A stretch of 64,000 bases of DNA from Flavobacteriaceae bacterium (GTDB taxonomy: Bacteria; Bacteroidota; Bacteroidia; Flavobacteriales; Flavobacteriaceae): contig JABHWD010000018.1 in the NCBI GenBank assembly GCA_018657955.1, forward strand, positions 124,001 through 188,000, given 5' to 3'. The translations under genes and the position numbers were made by a program. A model generated the notes under the pieces. It made no database searches. It was not told the DNA's origin and saw only the letters and a program-made list of their open reading frames with translations. Shown here in pieces: positions 9,077 to 17,056 of the stretch (the first letter of the stretch is position 1; every line of letters begins with the position of its first letter).

Positions 9077-10237
9077 ATGATTCCGTCTAATCCAGTAGGT
9101 CAAAAACAGCTTCTTCAGCATCTAAATGGTGTGGCTAAAAACAACAGAATTGCAAACACATATATGCTTGTTGGGCCGGAAGGAGTCGGCAAAATTTCTA
9201 TAGCCTTGGCCTTTATTAGCTGTATTGTACGGCATTCACTAGGGGGCGACTCTGAGGCTGTTAGGGTAGCCACAAACAAAATAGACTCTCTTTCTCATCC
9301 TGATTTGCATTTTTCCTTCCCTGTAAATACAAACGATAAAATAAAAAAAGATCCCGTTTCTAAAGATTATCTTGAATCCTGGAGAGAAATGCTTTTTAAT
9401 TCTGCTTATTTCAACCTTGACGATTGGTATAAAAAAATTCGAATAGGCAATAAGCAGGGAATTATTTCTGCGAAAGAGGCTGAAAATATTTCTAAAAAAA
9501 TGTCTCTAAAATCCTATGAAGGAGGATATAAGTTTATGGTCATTTGGATGGCTGAAAAAATGAACCCTAGCGCCTCAAACAAGCTTTTGAAGCTGCTGGA
9601 AGAGCCTCCTAAAAAAACTATTTTCTTGTTGCTGTGTGAAAATGAAGCCGGAGTCCTAGGGACAATTCGTTCGAGGTGTCAAAAAATTGAACTAAGCCCT
9701 ATTGCGTCAGAAGATATTGCTTTGGGCTTAAAGGCTGCTTTTGAAATAGAAAACTCTTTTGCTGAGGAAATTAGCTTAAAAGCTAAAGGCAATTACAGGG
9801 AGGCAGCTCAAGTTGCTGAAAACCAGCAGATTACTGAAGAAAACAATGAAGATTTTGTAAATTGGGTTAGGCTTGCCTTTCGCGTAAAAACATCGAAACA
9901 AGCCATTGGAGAGCTTATTTCGTTTAGCGAAAATATGGCGAAAAAGAGCAGAGAAGATCAAAAAGCTTTTCTTAAAAGTTCGCTTTCAGTTTTCAGAAAA
10001 GGCCTTTTGTTTAATTATGTTGCTGATCGGGATGATTCAGGCTTTGGAAATGGCTTTAGTTTTGAAAAGTTTGCTCCCTTTGTTCATGAGAACAACATCA
10101 TTGAAATATACGACGAGGTCCAGTCGGCATATGAGAATATTGAAAGAAACGGTAATTCTAAAATTGTTTTTCTTGACACGTCTATAAAACTAACACGCCT
10201 TCTTCACACAAAGCCCTCAGATGCAAACGAAAACTAA
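9077..10237 (+). CDS. holB: DNA polymerase III delta' subunit (clamp loader)
   Basis: 386 residues. A Walker A loop GPEGVGKIS lies at 33-41 (Lys39), and the sensor region has NKLLKLLEEPP and the SRC motif (in RSRCQKIE, near residue 200), where the arginine acts as finger in the clamp-loader AAA+ ring. The zinc-binding cysteine cluster seen in DnaX and many delta' subunits is not evident. The subunit loads the beta clamp on DNA. Its stop overlaps the start of the lipid kinase gene by 17 bp, so the two are coupled. Confidence 0.88.
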   Translation: MIPSNPVGQKQLLQHLNGVAKNNRIANTYMLVGPEGVGKISIALAFISCIVRHSLGGDSEAVRVATNKIDSLSHPDLHFSFPVNTNDKIKKDPVSKDYLESWREMLFNSAYFNLDDWYKKIRIGNKQGIISAKEAENISKKMSLKSYEGGYKFMVIWMAEKMNPSASNKLLKLLEEPPKKTIFLLLCENEAGVLGTIRSRCQKIELSPIASEDIALGLKAAFEIENSFAEEISLKAKGNYREAAQVAENQQITEENNEDFVNWVRLAFRVKTSKQAIGELISFSENMAKKSREDQKAFLKSSLSVFRKGLLFNYVADRDDSGFGNGFSFEKFAPFVHENNIIEIYDEVQSAYENIERNGNSKIVFLDTSIKLTRLLHTKPSDANEN

Positions 10238-11144
10238 TCGCTGGTTTGTTATTGTAAATCCCAATGCTGGATCAGGGAAGGGTAAGGAGCTGTGGGGAAA
10301 GATAAAAGCTGAACTTGATGTTGTCGGCCTTGTCTTTGATTATGCCTTTAGTGAGTATCCCGGGCACGAGGCTGTGTTATCTAAAGCTGCGGTTCTTGGT
10401 GGCTATACTCAAATAATTTCTGTTGGTGGAGACGGGACAATTCAAAAGGTTGTAAACGGGGTTTATTCGCAAGAAAAGTTTTCCCCAAAACAAATTGTTT
10501 TAGGTGTTATTCCTTGTGGCACAGGAAATGATTGGATCAAAACACACAACATTCCTCTTAGCTATAAAAAGGCTACTCAGGTTATTGTGAATAGAAAAAC
10601 AAAATCTCAGGATTTGGGAAAAATTCAAATTTCTGGAACAGAAAACAAAACGCTGTATTTTATAAATCATGCTGGCTGCGGATTTGATTGTTTTGTGTTG
10701 TCTCAATTGCACCACTATAAGCGTTTTGGCCCTCTTTCATATTTTTTGTGTGCAATTGTTAATTTTATGCGCTTTAAAAATCTTAAGATTAATGTTGTTT
10801 TGGACAGCACAAGTATAGAGGCAAATGCTTTCTTTCTTGGAATTGGCCTCTGCTCATTTACTGGAGGAGGAATGCGGCTAACAAAAAACGCAGATCCCTT
10901 TGACGGGCTATTTGACATAACAATTGCTCAAGATTTTACAAAAACTGACATAATCAAAAATCTTCCCCGCTTGTTTAATGGTGGGCTTTTTAAAGACAGG
11001 AAGGTTTTTACTCACACTTCGAAAACAATACAAGTTAGTTCGGCAAATAAAGGTATTTTATCCCAGGCTGATGGCGAATTATTAGAAAAAGGCTGTTTGT
11101 TTTATTCTATTGTTCCTGGGGGCTTTAGGTATTGCTCTCTTTAG
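10221..11144 (+). CDS. Diacylglycerol/lipid kinase, YegS/DgkB family
   Basis: 307 residues. The catalytic-domain motifs are complete: IVNPNAGSGKG at about 11-21, SVGGDGTIQKVVNG with GGDGT at 69-73, and PCGTGNDW at 98-105. The family phosphorylates diacylglycerol or related lipids using ATP at the membrane. The start ATG lies within the last codons of holB. The 3' end overlaps by 20 bp the 3' end of the convergent methyltransferase gene. Substrate preference cannot be told from the sequence. Confidence 0.88.
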   Translation: MQTKTNRWFVIVNPNAGSGKGKELWGKIKAELDVVGLVFDYAFSEYPGHEAVLSKAAVLGGYTQIISVGGDGTIQKVVNGVYSQEKFSPKQIVLGVIPCGTGNDWIKTHNIPLSYKKATQVIVNRKTKSQDLGKIQISGTENKTLYFINHAGCGFDCFVLSQLHHYKRFGPLSYFLCAIVNFMRFKNLKINVVLDSTSIEANAFFLGIGLCSFTGGGMRLTKNADPFDGLFDITIAQDFTKTDIIKNLPRLFNGGLFKDRKVFTHTSKTIQVSSANKGILSQADGELLEKGCLFYSIVPGGFRYCSL

Positions 11145-12006
11145 CAAAAACATATGTAACCGAAGAGCTTTCTCCTGTAAATAGCGATAAAAAGTTTGAA
11201 ACAGCTCCAATAATAACCGCCCTAAAGTAAACCATTTGATTCTTTTTATATTTTTCTGAAAGAATAGAAATATAGAATGCATCCCACATCATTCGGTGTT
11301 TTCTTTCAAGCACAAAGCCTTGTTTTCTGAACAAATTGGTTATAGAGTTTTGATCAAAATGCCAAATATGTCTCGGGACATCATAGGCCGCCCAATACTT
11401 TTTATAGTGTTTTGCATCAAAAGATTGGTGGTTTGGTACGGCCACAACAACTTTTCCTTTTTTCTTTGTTGCGCTATATAAAAATGATAGAGTCTTCTTT
11501 AAATCCACAGCGTGCTCTAAAGAATGCCACAGGGTAATTACGTCGTATTTTTTGTTTGTTTTTTGCGCTTCCCTTATTGTAGAAAAAACCACTCCCCCAG
11601 AAGTGTTTTCTGCTTTCGTTCTAGCTTTTTGGTTTGGCTCTATTCCACAGCTGCTCCACCCCCGAGCTCGTACAGCAAACAAAAACCCTCCCAAGCCACA
11701 GCCAAAGTCTAACAAATCTCCTGCTTTTAAACTAATTGATGAAACCAGTCTTGTTTTTGATTTCAAAGATATTTTTCTAACCCCCATATATAACAAAGAA
11801 ACGAGATTGTTGGGCCTCTCTTGGTGTGAGGCGTAAGCTTCTGTATTATAATAAAGCGACATGTCTTTTTCTTTTGGAACTGGGCTTGTTTTTAAAACAT
11901 TGGTTTCCTTGTCCTTTATTATTTTAAACTTCTTGTTCGTTATCAAAAAGTCTTGGGTTATTATGGTTTTTTCGACGGTCATATTATTGTGTTTCACGTG
12001 AAACAT
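11125..12006 (-). CDS. Class I SAM-dependent methyltransferase
   Basis: 293 residues from the ATG at 12006. Motif I for S-adenosylmethionine is DLLDFGCGLGGFL (about 97-109), and the ALWHSLEHAVD-type segment is that of the UbiE/COQ5-like 'methyltransf_23' group. N-terminal residues resemble family members that act on small molecules or glycan lipids; the substrate is unknown. The first codons (FHVKH) are formed by the parS palindrome at 11990-12005, so the second ATG at 11982 is a likely real start, leaving parS between genes. It follows mnmG on the same strand. Confidence 0.82.
   Translation of the reverse strand: MFHVKHNNMTVEKTIITQDFLITNKKFKIIKDKETNVLKTSPVPKEKDMSLYYNTEAYASHQERPNNLVSLLYMGVRKISLKSKTRLVSSISLKAGDLLDFGCGLGGFLFAVRARGWSSCGIEPNQKARTKAENTSGGVVFSTIREAQKTNKKYDVITLWHSLEHAVDLKKTLSFLYSATKKKGKVVVAVPNHQSFDAKHYKKYWAAYDVPRHIWHFDQNSITNLFRKQGFVLERKHRMMWDAFYISILSEKYKKNQMVYFRAVIIGAVSNFLSLFTGESSSVTYVFAKESNT
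11990..12005. promoter_or_regulatory. parS: parS centromere-like site (ParB binding)
   Basis: TGTTTCACGTGAAACA is a perfect 16-bp palindrome and an exact match to the widely conserved chromosomal parS consensus TGTTnCACGTGAAACA. ParB binds such sites to organise and segregate the origin region. It lies in the 26-bp zone between the mnmG stop and the internal ATG of the methyltransferase gene. parA and parB themselves are not in the window. Confidence 0.88.
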
Positions 12007-12008
12007 GC

Positions 12009-13880
12009 TTATCTTCCCATATACACCAGCAAAACTGAAATGTCATTAGGAGAGACTCCGCTTATTCTTGAGGCCTGCGAAATAGTTCTAGGTCTTATTT
12101 TTATTAATTTTTCCTTTGCTTCTGCGCTCATAGATTTGATTTTTAAATAATCAAACTTTTCTGGTATTCTTACTGCTTCTAGCCTGTTTAGTTTGTCTGC
12201 GTTGTTCCTTTCCTTGTCAATATATCCTCTATATTTGATTTGTATTTCAGCCTGGTCTTTTTCTTCTTGAGTTAGACAAAACTCTTTGGCTGCTTCCTTG
12301 ATCTCCTTGACTTTCATCAAATCTGAAAGACTAATGTTTGGCCTTGCAAGAATTTTGTCTGCTTTTCCAGACTGTTTTACTGCTGCCGATTTCTTTTTCT
12401 TTAAAATTGGGTTAATGTTTTTAGGGCTAACGCTCTGGTTTTTTAAAAGCTTCACAAGCCTGTTCGTGTTAGAATACTTTGATTTCATTTTAGCTAGGCG
12501 CCCCTTTGTTGCAAGGCCTATTCTATGGCTTTTTTCTGTTAATCTTTTATCAGCATTGTCTTGGCGCAGCAACATTCTATATTCTGCCCTAGATGTAAAC
12601 ATTCTATAGGGCTCTTCTGTTCCTTTTGTGATTAGATCGTCTATTAAAACGCCAATATATGCCTCGTCTCTTTTTAAAACAAAAGCTTCTTGATTTTTAG
12701 ATTCCCGCGCAGCGTTAATTCCCGCCATAAGCCCTTGTGCTCCGGCCTCCTCATAGCCTGTTGTCCCATTTATTTGTCCTGCAAAAAACAGCCCTTCAAC
12801 AATTTTTGTTTCTAGAGAGTATTTTAGCTGTGTGGGGTGAAAAAAATCATACTCAATTGCATATCCTGGTCTAAAAAATTTTACTTTTTCAAATCCAGAA
12901 ACTGATTTTAGCGCATTATATTGTATGTCTTCTGGAAGAGAAGTAGAGAAGCCGTTTACATAGACCTCAACCGTGTTTCTTCCTTCGGGCTCAACAAAAA
13001 GCTGGTGCCTGTCTCTCTCGGAGAAGCGATGTATTTTGTCCTCAATTGAGGGGCAATATCTAGGGCCTATGCTCTTTATTCGTCCGTTAAACATTGGCGA
13101 CCTGTCAAACCCTTCTCTTAAAAGATCATGAACCTTAGGGTTTGTATAGGTCATGTGGCATGATAGTTGGTTTTCCGCCGGACTTGTTGAGTCAAGAAAT
13201 GAAAATTTCTGAGGACAATCGTCTCCTGGCTGTTCTTTCATTTTTTTATAATCAAGCGATCTGCCGTCTACTCTTGGGGGGGTTCCTGTTTTCATTCTTC
13301 CTGATGAAAACCCTAGCTTAACAAGCTCCTCTGTCAAGCCTGTTGCAGCGCGTTCGCCGGCCCGACCTCCTCCAAAGTTTTTGTCTCCAACGTGTATAAG
13401 GCCATTTAAAAAAGTTCCGTTTGTAAGCACAACTGTTTTGGCTTTAATCTCAACCCCAAGTGCTGTTTTAACTCCGTAGATTTTGTTGTTTTTTATAACA
13501 AGCCCTCTAACCATCTCTTGATAAAAATCTAGGCCAGGGGTCTCCTCTAACATTTTTCTCCAACACTGACTAAAAAGAGCTCTATCGCTTTGAACTCGGG
13601 GGCTCCACATTGCAGGGCCCTTAGACTTGTTCAGCATTTTAAACTGTATGGCTGTTTTATCACTAACTATTCCGCTGTAGCCACCAATAGCGTCAATTTC
13701 TCTAACAATCTGTCCTTTAGCTATTCCCCCCATTGCCGGGTTGCATGACATTTGGCCAATTGTGTGAAGGTTCATTGTCACCAGCAGGGTAGATGCGCCA
13801 AGGTTTGCTGCTGCTGCTGCTGCCTCGCTTCCTGCGTGTCCTCCTCCTACAACAATAACATCATATTGGTTTTTAAACAT
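12009..13880 (-). CDS. mnmG: tRNA uridine 5-carboxymethylaminomethyl modification enzyme MnmG
   Basis: 623 residues, the normal length. The FAD-binding GGGHAGSEA is at 12-20, the CNPAMGGIAKGQ motif near 46-57, and the C-terminal helical domain with the conserved glycine-rich SxxxGV segment is complete. With MnmE it makes the (c)mnm5 modification at the wobble uridine of several tRNAs. mnmG (gidA) is a frequent neighbour of replication origins, which fits the parS site touching its 3' end. Upstream is a 122-bp leader region with a -7 element about 93 bp from the start codon. Confidence 0.97.
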   Translation of the reverse strand: MFKNQYDVIVVGGGHAGSEAAAAAANLGASTLLVTMNLHTIGQMSCNPAMGGIAKGQIVREIDAIGGYSGIVSDKTAIQFKMLNKSKGPAMWSPRVQSDRALFSQCWRKMLEETPGLDFYQEMVRGLVIKNNKIYGVKTALGVEIKAKTVVLTNGTFLNGLIHVGDKNFGGGRAGERAATGLTEELVKLGFSSGRMKTGTPPRVDGRSLDYKKMKEQPGDDCPQKFSFLDSTSPAENQLSCHMTYTNPKVHDLLREGFDRSPMFNGRIKSIGPRYCPSIEDKIHRFSERDRHQLFVEPEGRNTVEVYVNGFSTSLPEDIQYNALKSVSGFEKVKFFRPGYAIEYDFFHPTQLKYSLETKIVEGLFFAGQINGTTGYEEAGAQGLMAGINAARESKNQEAFVLKRDEAYIGVLIDDLITKGTEEPYRMFTSRAEYRMLLRQDNADKRLTEKSHRIGLATKGRLAKMKSKYSNTNRLVKLLKNQSVSPKNINPILKKKKSAAVKQSGKADKILARPNISLSDLMKVKEIKEAAKEFCLTQEEKDQAEIQIKYRGYIDKERNNADKLNRLEAVRIPEKFDYLKIKSMSAEAKEKLIKIRPRTISQASRISGVSPNDISVLLVYMGR

Positions 13881-13972
13881 AGTTCTTGTTTCTCGTGAAG
13901 CGTGGTTTCTTCTAGTTTTTTATATACAACCGCGTGTCCAGGCAATTAAAATATGCTGCAAGGGCGGCGGAA

Positions 13973-13980
13973 CAAATATA
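13973..13980 (-). promoter_or_regulatory. Bacteroidetes -7 promoter element for mnmG
   Basis: TATATTTG on the minus strand, exact TAnnTTTG. It lies 93 bp before the mnmG ATG, so the transcript would have an unusually long leader for this genome (most leaders here are under 30 bases). Confidence 0.5.
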
Positions 13981-14002
13981 CAACGATTAAAAAAAGATTT
14001 TA

Positions 14003-14416
14003 CTAAAGCAGTGCTAGATATTTGTCTTCAAGTGCTCTGATGTTTTTTTGTTCATCAGGAGTTTTGTCTTTGTGCCCGCAAAGATGTAAAAGAGCGTGAA
14101 CCATAACGCGCATAAGCTCCTTGGAAAATTCCTGGTTATATTCTCCTGCGTTGATCCTGACCATTTCCTCCGACACAAAAACGTCGCCTTGTATTTTATT
14201 GTCTCTTGAGTAGTCGAAGGCCAAAACGTCGGTTAAATAGTTGTGGTTAAGGTGGGTTTTGTTAATTTTTATCATTTTTTTTTTATCAACAAAGCTGTAG
14301 TCAAGGGATAAGGCCTCAGCCTCCTCGCTGTTGATAACAGACAAAAGCCATGCAGAAATCGATTCTTCATTTGAAAGAAAAAAGCCCGTGTGATAAAAAA
14401 ACTTTATCGTACTCAT
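14003..14416 (-). CDS. ybeY: Endoribonuclease YbeY (rRNA maturation factor)
   Basis: 137 residues. YbeY is a zinc-dependent single-strand endoribonuclease for 16S rRNA 3' maturation and ribosome quality control. The metal motif is HALLHLCGHKDKT at 107-119. The classical motif is H-x3-H-x5-H; here the first two histidines (107, 111) are present but the third position (117) is Asp, with a His at 115. An Asp at the third site is, from memory, usual in Bacteroidetes YbeY. The gene is divergent from gltX, sharing a very short promoter region. Confidence 0.9.
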   Translation of the reverse strand: MSTIKFFYHTGFFLSNEESISAWLLSVINSEEAEALSLDYSFVDKKKMIKINKTHLNHNYLTDVLAFDYSRDNKIQGDVFVSEEMVRINAGEYNQEFSKELMRVMVHALLHLCGHKDKTPDEQKNIRALEDKYLALL

Positions 14417-14421
14417 ATTAA

Positions 14422-14429
14422 CAAAACTA
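14422..14429 (-). promoter_or_regulatory. Bacteroidetes -7 promoter element for ybeY
   Basis: TAGTTTTG on the minus strand, matching TAnnTTTG, 5 bp before the ybeY ATG. It implies a leaderless or nearly leaderless message. Confidence 0.5.
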
Positions 14430-14456
14430 CAACAAACATTTGAAGATTTATTGTTT

Positions 14457-14464
14457 TATATTTG
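14457..14464 (+). promoter_or_regulatory. Bacteroidetes -7 promoter element for gltX
   Basis: TATATTTG, exact TAnnTTTG, ending 14 bp before the GTG at 14479. It lies inside the longer open frame that begins with TTG at 14440, which is why the GTG is taken as the real start. Confidence 0.65.
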
Positions 14465-14478
14465 ACAAAAAAGAGGAA

Positions 14479-15996
14479 GTGTCTCAAAAAGTTCGCGTTA
14501 GATTTGCTCCAAGCCCAACAGGTCCGCTACATGTTGGCGGTCTTAGAACTGCGCTGTTTAATTATTTGTTTGCAAAGAAAAACAAAGGGGTGTTTATTTT
14601 AAGAATAGAGGACACTGATGCGAAAAGAAAAGTTGATGGTGCAGAAGAATATATTCTCAGGGCCTTACGCTGGTGTGGACTGTCCCCAGACGAGTCTATA
14701 GTTAACGGCGGGAGCCACGGGCCTTATCGACAGAGCGAAAGAAATGGCTATTACAAAAAGCATTTAGACGCCCTTATAGCAAAAGGTTGTGCGTATTATG
14801 CTTTTGATACCGAAGAGTCTCTTGCGGGTCATAGAGAAGAGCATAAAAAAATAGGCAAAACATTTATATACAACTGGCACAATCGCCTGAAGCTTGTAAA
14901 TTCGCTTGCTTTATCTTCAGAAGAAACAAAAAAACTGTTGGAGAGAAAAACCCCGCATGTTGTACGCTTTAAATCTCCAGAAAATAAAACAATAGAAACT
15001 GTTGACATAATTCGGGGCGTTTCTAAAAGCGAATCGAAACTCTTAGATGATAAAATTCTTTATAAGTCTGACGGAACGCCAACATATCATTTGGCAAGCG
15101 TGGTTGATGATCATCTAATGGAAATTTCTCACGTAATAAGAGGCGAAGAATGGCTGCCTTCTCTTGCTCTTCATTCTTTGCTCTATGATGCCTTTGGGTG
15201 GGAAAAGCCAAAGTTTGCGCATCTACCATTAATTCTTAGTCCTACGGGAAAAGGGAAGCTTAGCAAAAGGTCTGGGGAAAAAGCCGGGGTTCCTGTTTAC
15301 CCCCTTGAATGGTCAAAAGAAAACAAAATAAAAGGGTATAAGGAAGAAGGCATTCTTGCTGAGGGGCTTATAAATTTTATGGCCTTCTTGGGATGGAACC
15401 CAGGAACAGAAAAAGAGATGTATACTTTAGAGGGGCTAGTTGAAGATTTTAGTTTAGAAAAGGTTTCTTCAGCAAGTGCACAATTTGACTATGAGAGGCT
15501 TCTTTGGTTTAGCCACAAACACATACAAGAAAGGTCTGGCGCTGATTTGATGGCCCTTCTTATTGATCAGGGGTATGGCTTAGAAGCTTTTTCTGAAGAA
15601 AAAATACAAAAAACCTTAGGATTAGTAAAAGAGAGGGCAAGCACTCTTGTCAGCCTATGGTCGGCGGGCAGTTATTTTTTTAAAGCTCCCGAAGCTTATG
15701 ATGAGGCCTCAAGAAAAAAGGCCGTAAAAGAAAACACAAAAGAGATTCTCTTGGCTCTTGTTGGGGCTCTAGAAAAGGCAGACGATTTTGATTCTAAACC
15801 AACTAAAGACTTTCTTGAAAAGTTTTTTGAAGATTTGTGTAAAAAGAATGCCGCAATGAAGATGCGTGATATTATGCTTCCTCTTCGTCTTTCTTTGGTT
15901 GGCTCATTGTCTGGTGTTGAGATCGGGACAATCATGTCTGAGCTAGGAAAAGAAAAGATTATCTCTAGAATTCATGCTTTTATCAAGGCCTGTTAA
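14479..15996 (+). CDS. gltX: Glutamyl-tRNA synthetase
   Basis: 505 residues from GTG 14479, whose first residues (VSQKVRVRFAPSPTG) align with the usual start of the family. A longer frame from TTG 14440 adds 13 residues, but it would begin upstream of the -7 promoter element. Class I motifs are present: PSPTGPLHVGG (HIGH equivalent) and KLSKRSG (KMSKS equivalent). It charges tRNA-Glu. Bacteroidetes also carry GlnRS, and glnS is indeed 1 kb downstream, so this enzyme is likely discriminating rather than charging tRNA-Gln. Confidence 0.95.
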   Translation: MSQKVRVRFAPSPTGPLHVGGLRTALFNYLFAKKNKGVFILRIEDTDAKRKVDGAEEYILRALRWCGLSPDESIVNGGSHGPYRQSERNGYYKKHLDALIAKGCAYYAFDTEESLAGHREEHKKIGKTFIYNWHNRLKLVNSLALSSEETKKLLERKTPHVVRFKSPENKTIETVDIIRGVSKSESKLLDDKILYKSDGTPTYHLASVVDDHLMEISHVIRGEEWLPSLALHSLLYDAFGWEKPKFAHLPLILSPTGKGKLSKRSGEKAGVPVYPLEWSKENKIKGYKEEGILAEGLINFMAFLGWNPGTEKEMYTLEGLVEDFSLEKVSSASAQFDYERLLWFSHKHIQERSGADLMALLIDQGYGLEAFSEEKIQKTLGLVKERASTLVSLWSAGSYFFKAPEAYDEASRKKAVKENTKEILLALVGALEKADDFDSKPTKDFLEKFFEDLCKKNAAMKMRDIMLPLRLSLVGSLSGVEIGTIMSELGKEKIISRIHAFIKAC

Positions 15997-16045
15997 TTTA
16001 ACTTTTTCTTAATATATATTCTTTTTTTTTAGTTTTAAAAATCTA

Positions 16046-16053
16046 TATCTTTA
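16046..16053 (+). promoter_or_regulatory. Weak -7-like element before the SPFH gene
   Basis: TATCTTTA matches TAnnTTTG except for the last base. It lies 54 bp before the ATG at 16108 in the 111-bp gap after gltX. Confidence 0.3.
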
Positions 16054-16107
16054 GGTTGTTGTTCAGGGCAAGCTTCCTTTGTTTATTAACTTCTTAAAAC
16101 TACGAAA

Positions 16108-17046
16108 ATGTTTATATATGTAATATTATTTCCTCTAGTGGCTCTCTTGCTAATGGGGACTTTCTTTGTCGTCAAGCAGCAGACCGCAGCAATTATAGAA
16201 AGGTTTGGGCGCTTTACGAGTGTTCGGCAGTCTGGCCTTCATTTAAAAATTCCTTTCATAGATCGCGTTTCGGGGAGGTTAAGTCTAAAAATTCAACAGC
16301 TAGATGTGGTTGTGGAAACAAAAACAAAAGATGATGTTTTTGTGAAGCTTAAGGTTTCTGTTCAGTTTCAAGTAATAAAAACCAAGGTCTATGACGCCTT
16401 TTACAAATTAGATTATCCTCACGACCAAATAACCTCTTATGTTTTTGATGTTGTCAGGGCAGAAGTTCCTAAGATGAAGCTAGACAGCGTGTTTGAAAGA
16501 AAAGATGATGTTGCCGTTGCGGTAAAAGCAGAGCTAAACGACGCAATGACAGAGTACGGTTATGATATAGTAAAGACCCTGGTAACAGACATTGATCCAG
16601 ATGCACAGGTAAAAGAAGCTATGAACAGAATTAACGCCGCTGAAAGAGAGAAGGTTGCTGCGCAGTTTGAAGGAGATGCTGCAAGAATTTTAATTGTTGA
16701 AAAGGCCAAAGCCGAAGCAGAAAGCAAAAGATTACAAGGGCAGGGGATTGCCGACCAAAGAAGAGAAATCGCTAGGGGGTTAGAAGACTCTGTTAAGGTT
16801 CTAAACAATGTGGACATTAACTCTCAAGAGGCCTCTGCGCTTATTGTTGTAACCCAGCACTATGACACCCTGCAGTCTGTTGGCGCAGAGAGTAATAGCA
16901 ACTTAATTCTTCTTCCTAATTCACCACAGGCGGGATCAGAAATGCTTAACAATATGGTTGCTTCTTTTACTGCAAGCAATCAAATTGGGGAAGAAATGAA
17001 AAAAGCTACGGAAAGAGAAAAACAAAAACAAGCGAAAAAAGGATAG
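16108..17046 (+). CDS. SPFH/Band 7 (stomatin/prohibitin) membrane protein
   Basis: 312 residues: an N-terminal membrane helix (about 2-24), an SPFH domain starting VVKQQTAAIIERFGRF, and an alpha-helical, Ala/Glu/Arg-rich stretch (about 170-230) typical of the oligomerising region. Proteins of this family form large membrane-bound rings and scaffold proteases or other membrane proteins; the exact partner is unknown. No NfeD-type partner gene is adjacent. It ends 10 bp from the convergent glnS stop. Confidence 0.9.
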   Translation: MFIYVILFPLVALLLMGTFFVVKQQTAAIIERFGRFTSVRQSGLHLKIPFIDRVSGRLSLKIQQLDVVVETKTKDDVFVKLKVSVQFQVIKTKVYDAFYKLDYPHDQITSYVFDVVRAEVPKMKLDSVFERKDDVAVAVKAELNDAMTEYGYDIVKTLVTDIDPDAQVKEAMNRINAAEREKVAAQFEGDAARILIVEKAKAEAESKRLQGQGIADQRREIARGLEDSVKVLNNVDINSQEASALIVVTQHYDTLQSVGAESNSNLILLPNSPQAGSEMLNNMVASFTASNQIGEEMKKATEREKQKQAKKG

Positions 17047-17056
17047 CCAAATAGCA

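Noticed and set aside
13887-13902. Possible second parS site, TGTTTCTCGTGAAGCG
   Set aside because: Three of 16 positions differ, including one in the central core, and the palindrome is broken. A similar 13/16 word sits inside lepA (30122-30137), so such words occur by chance.
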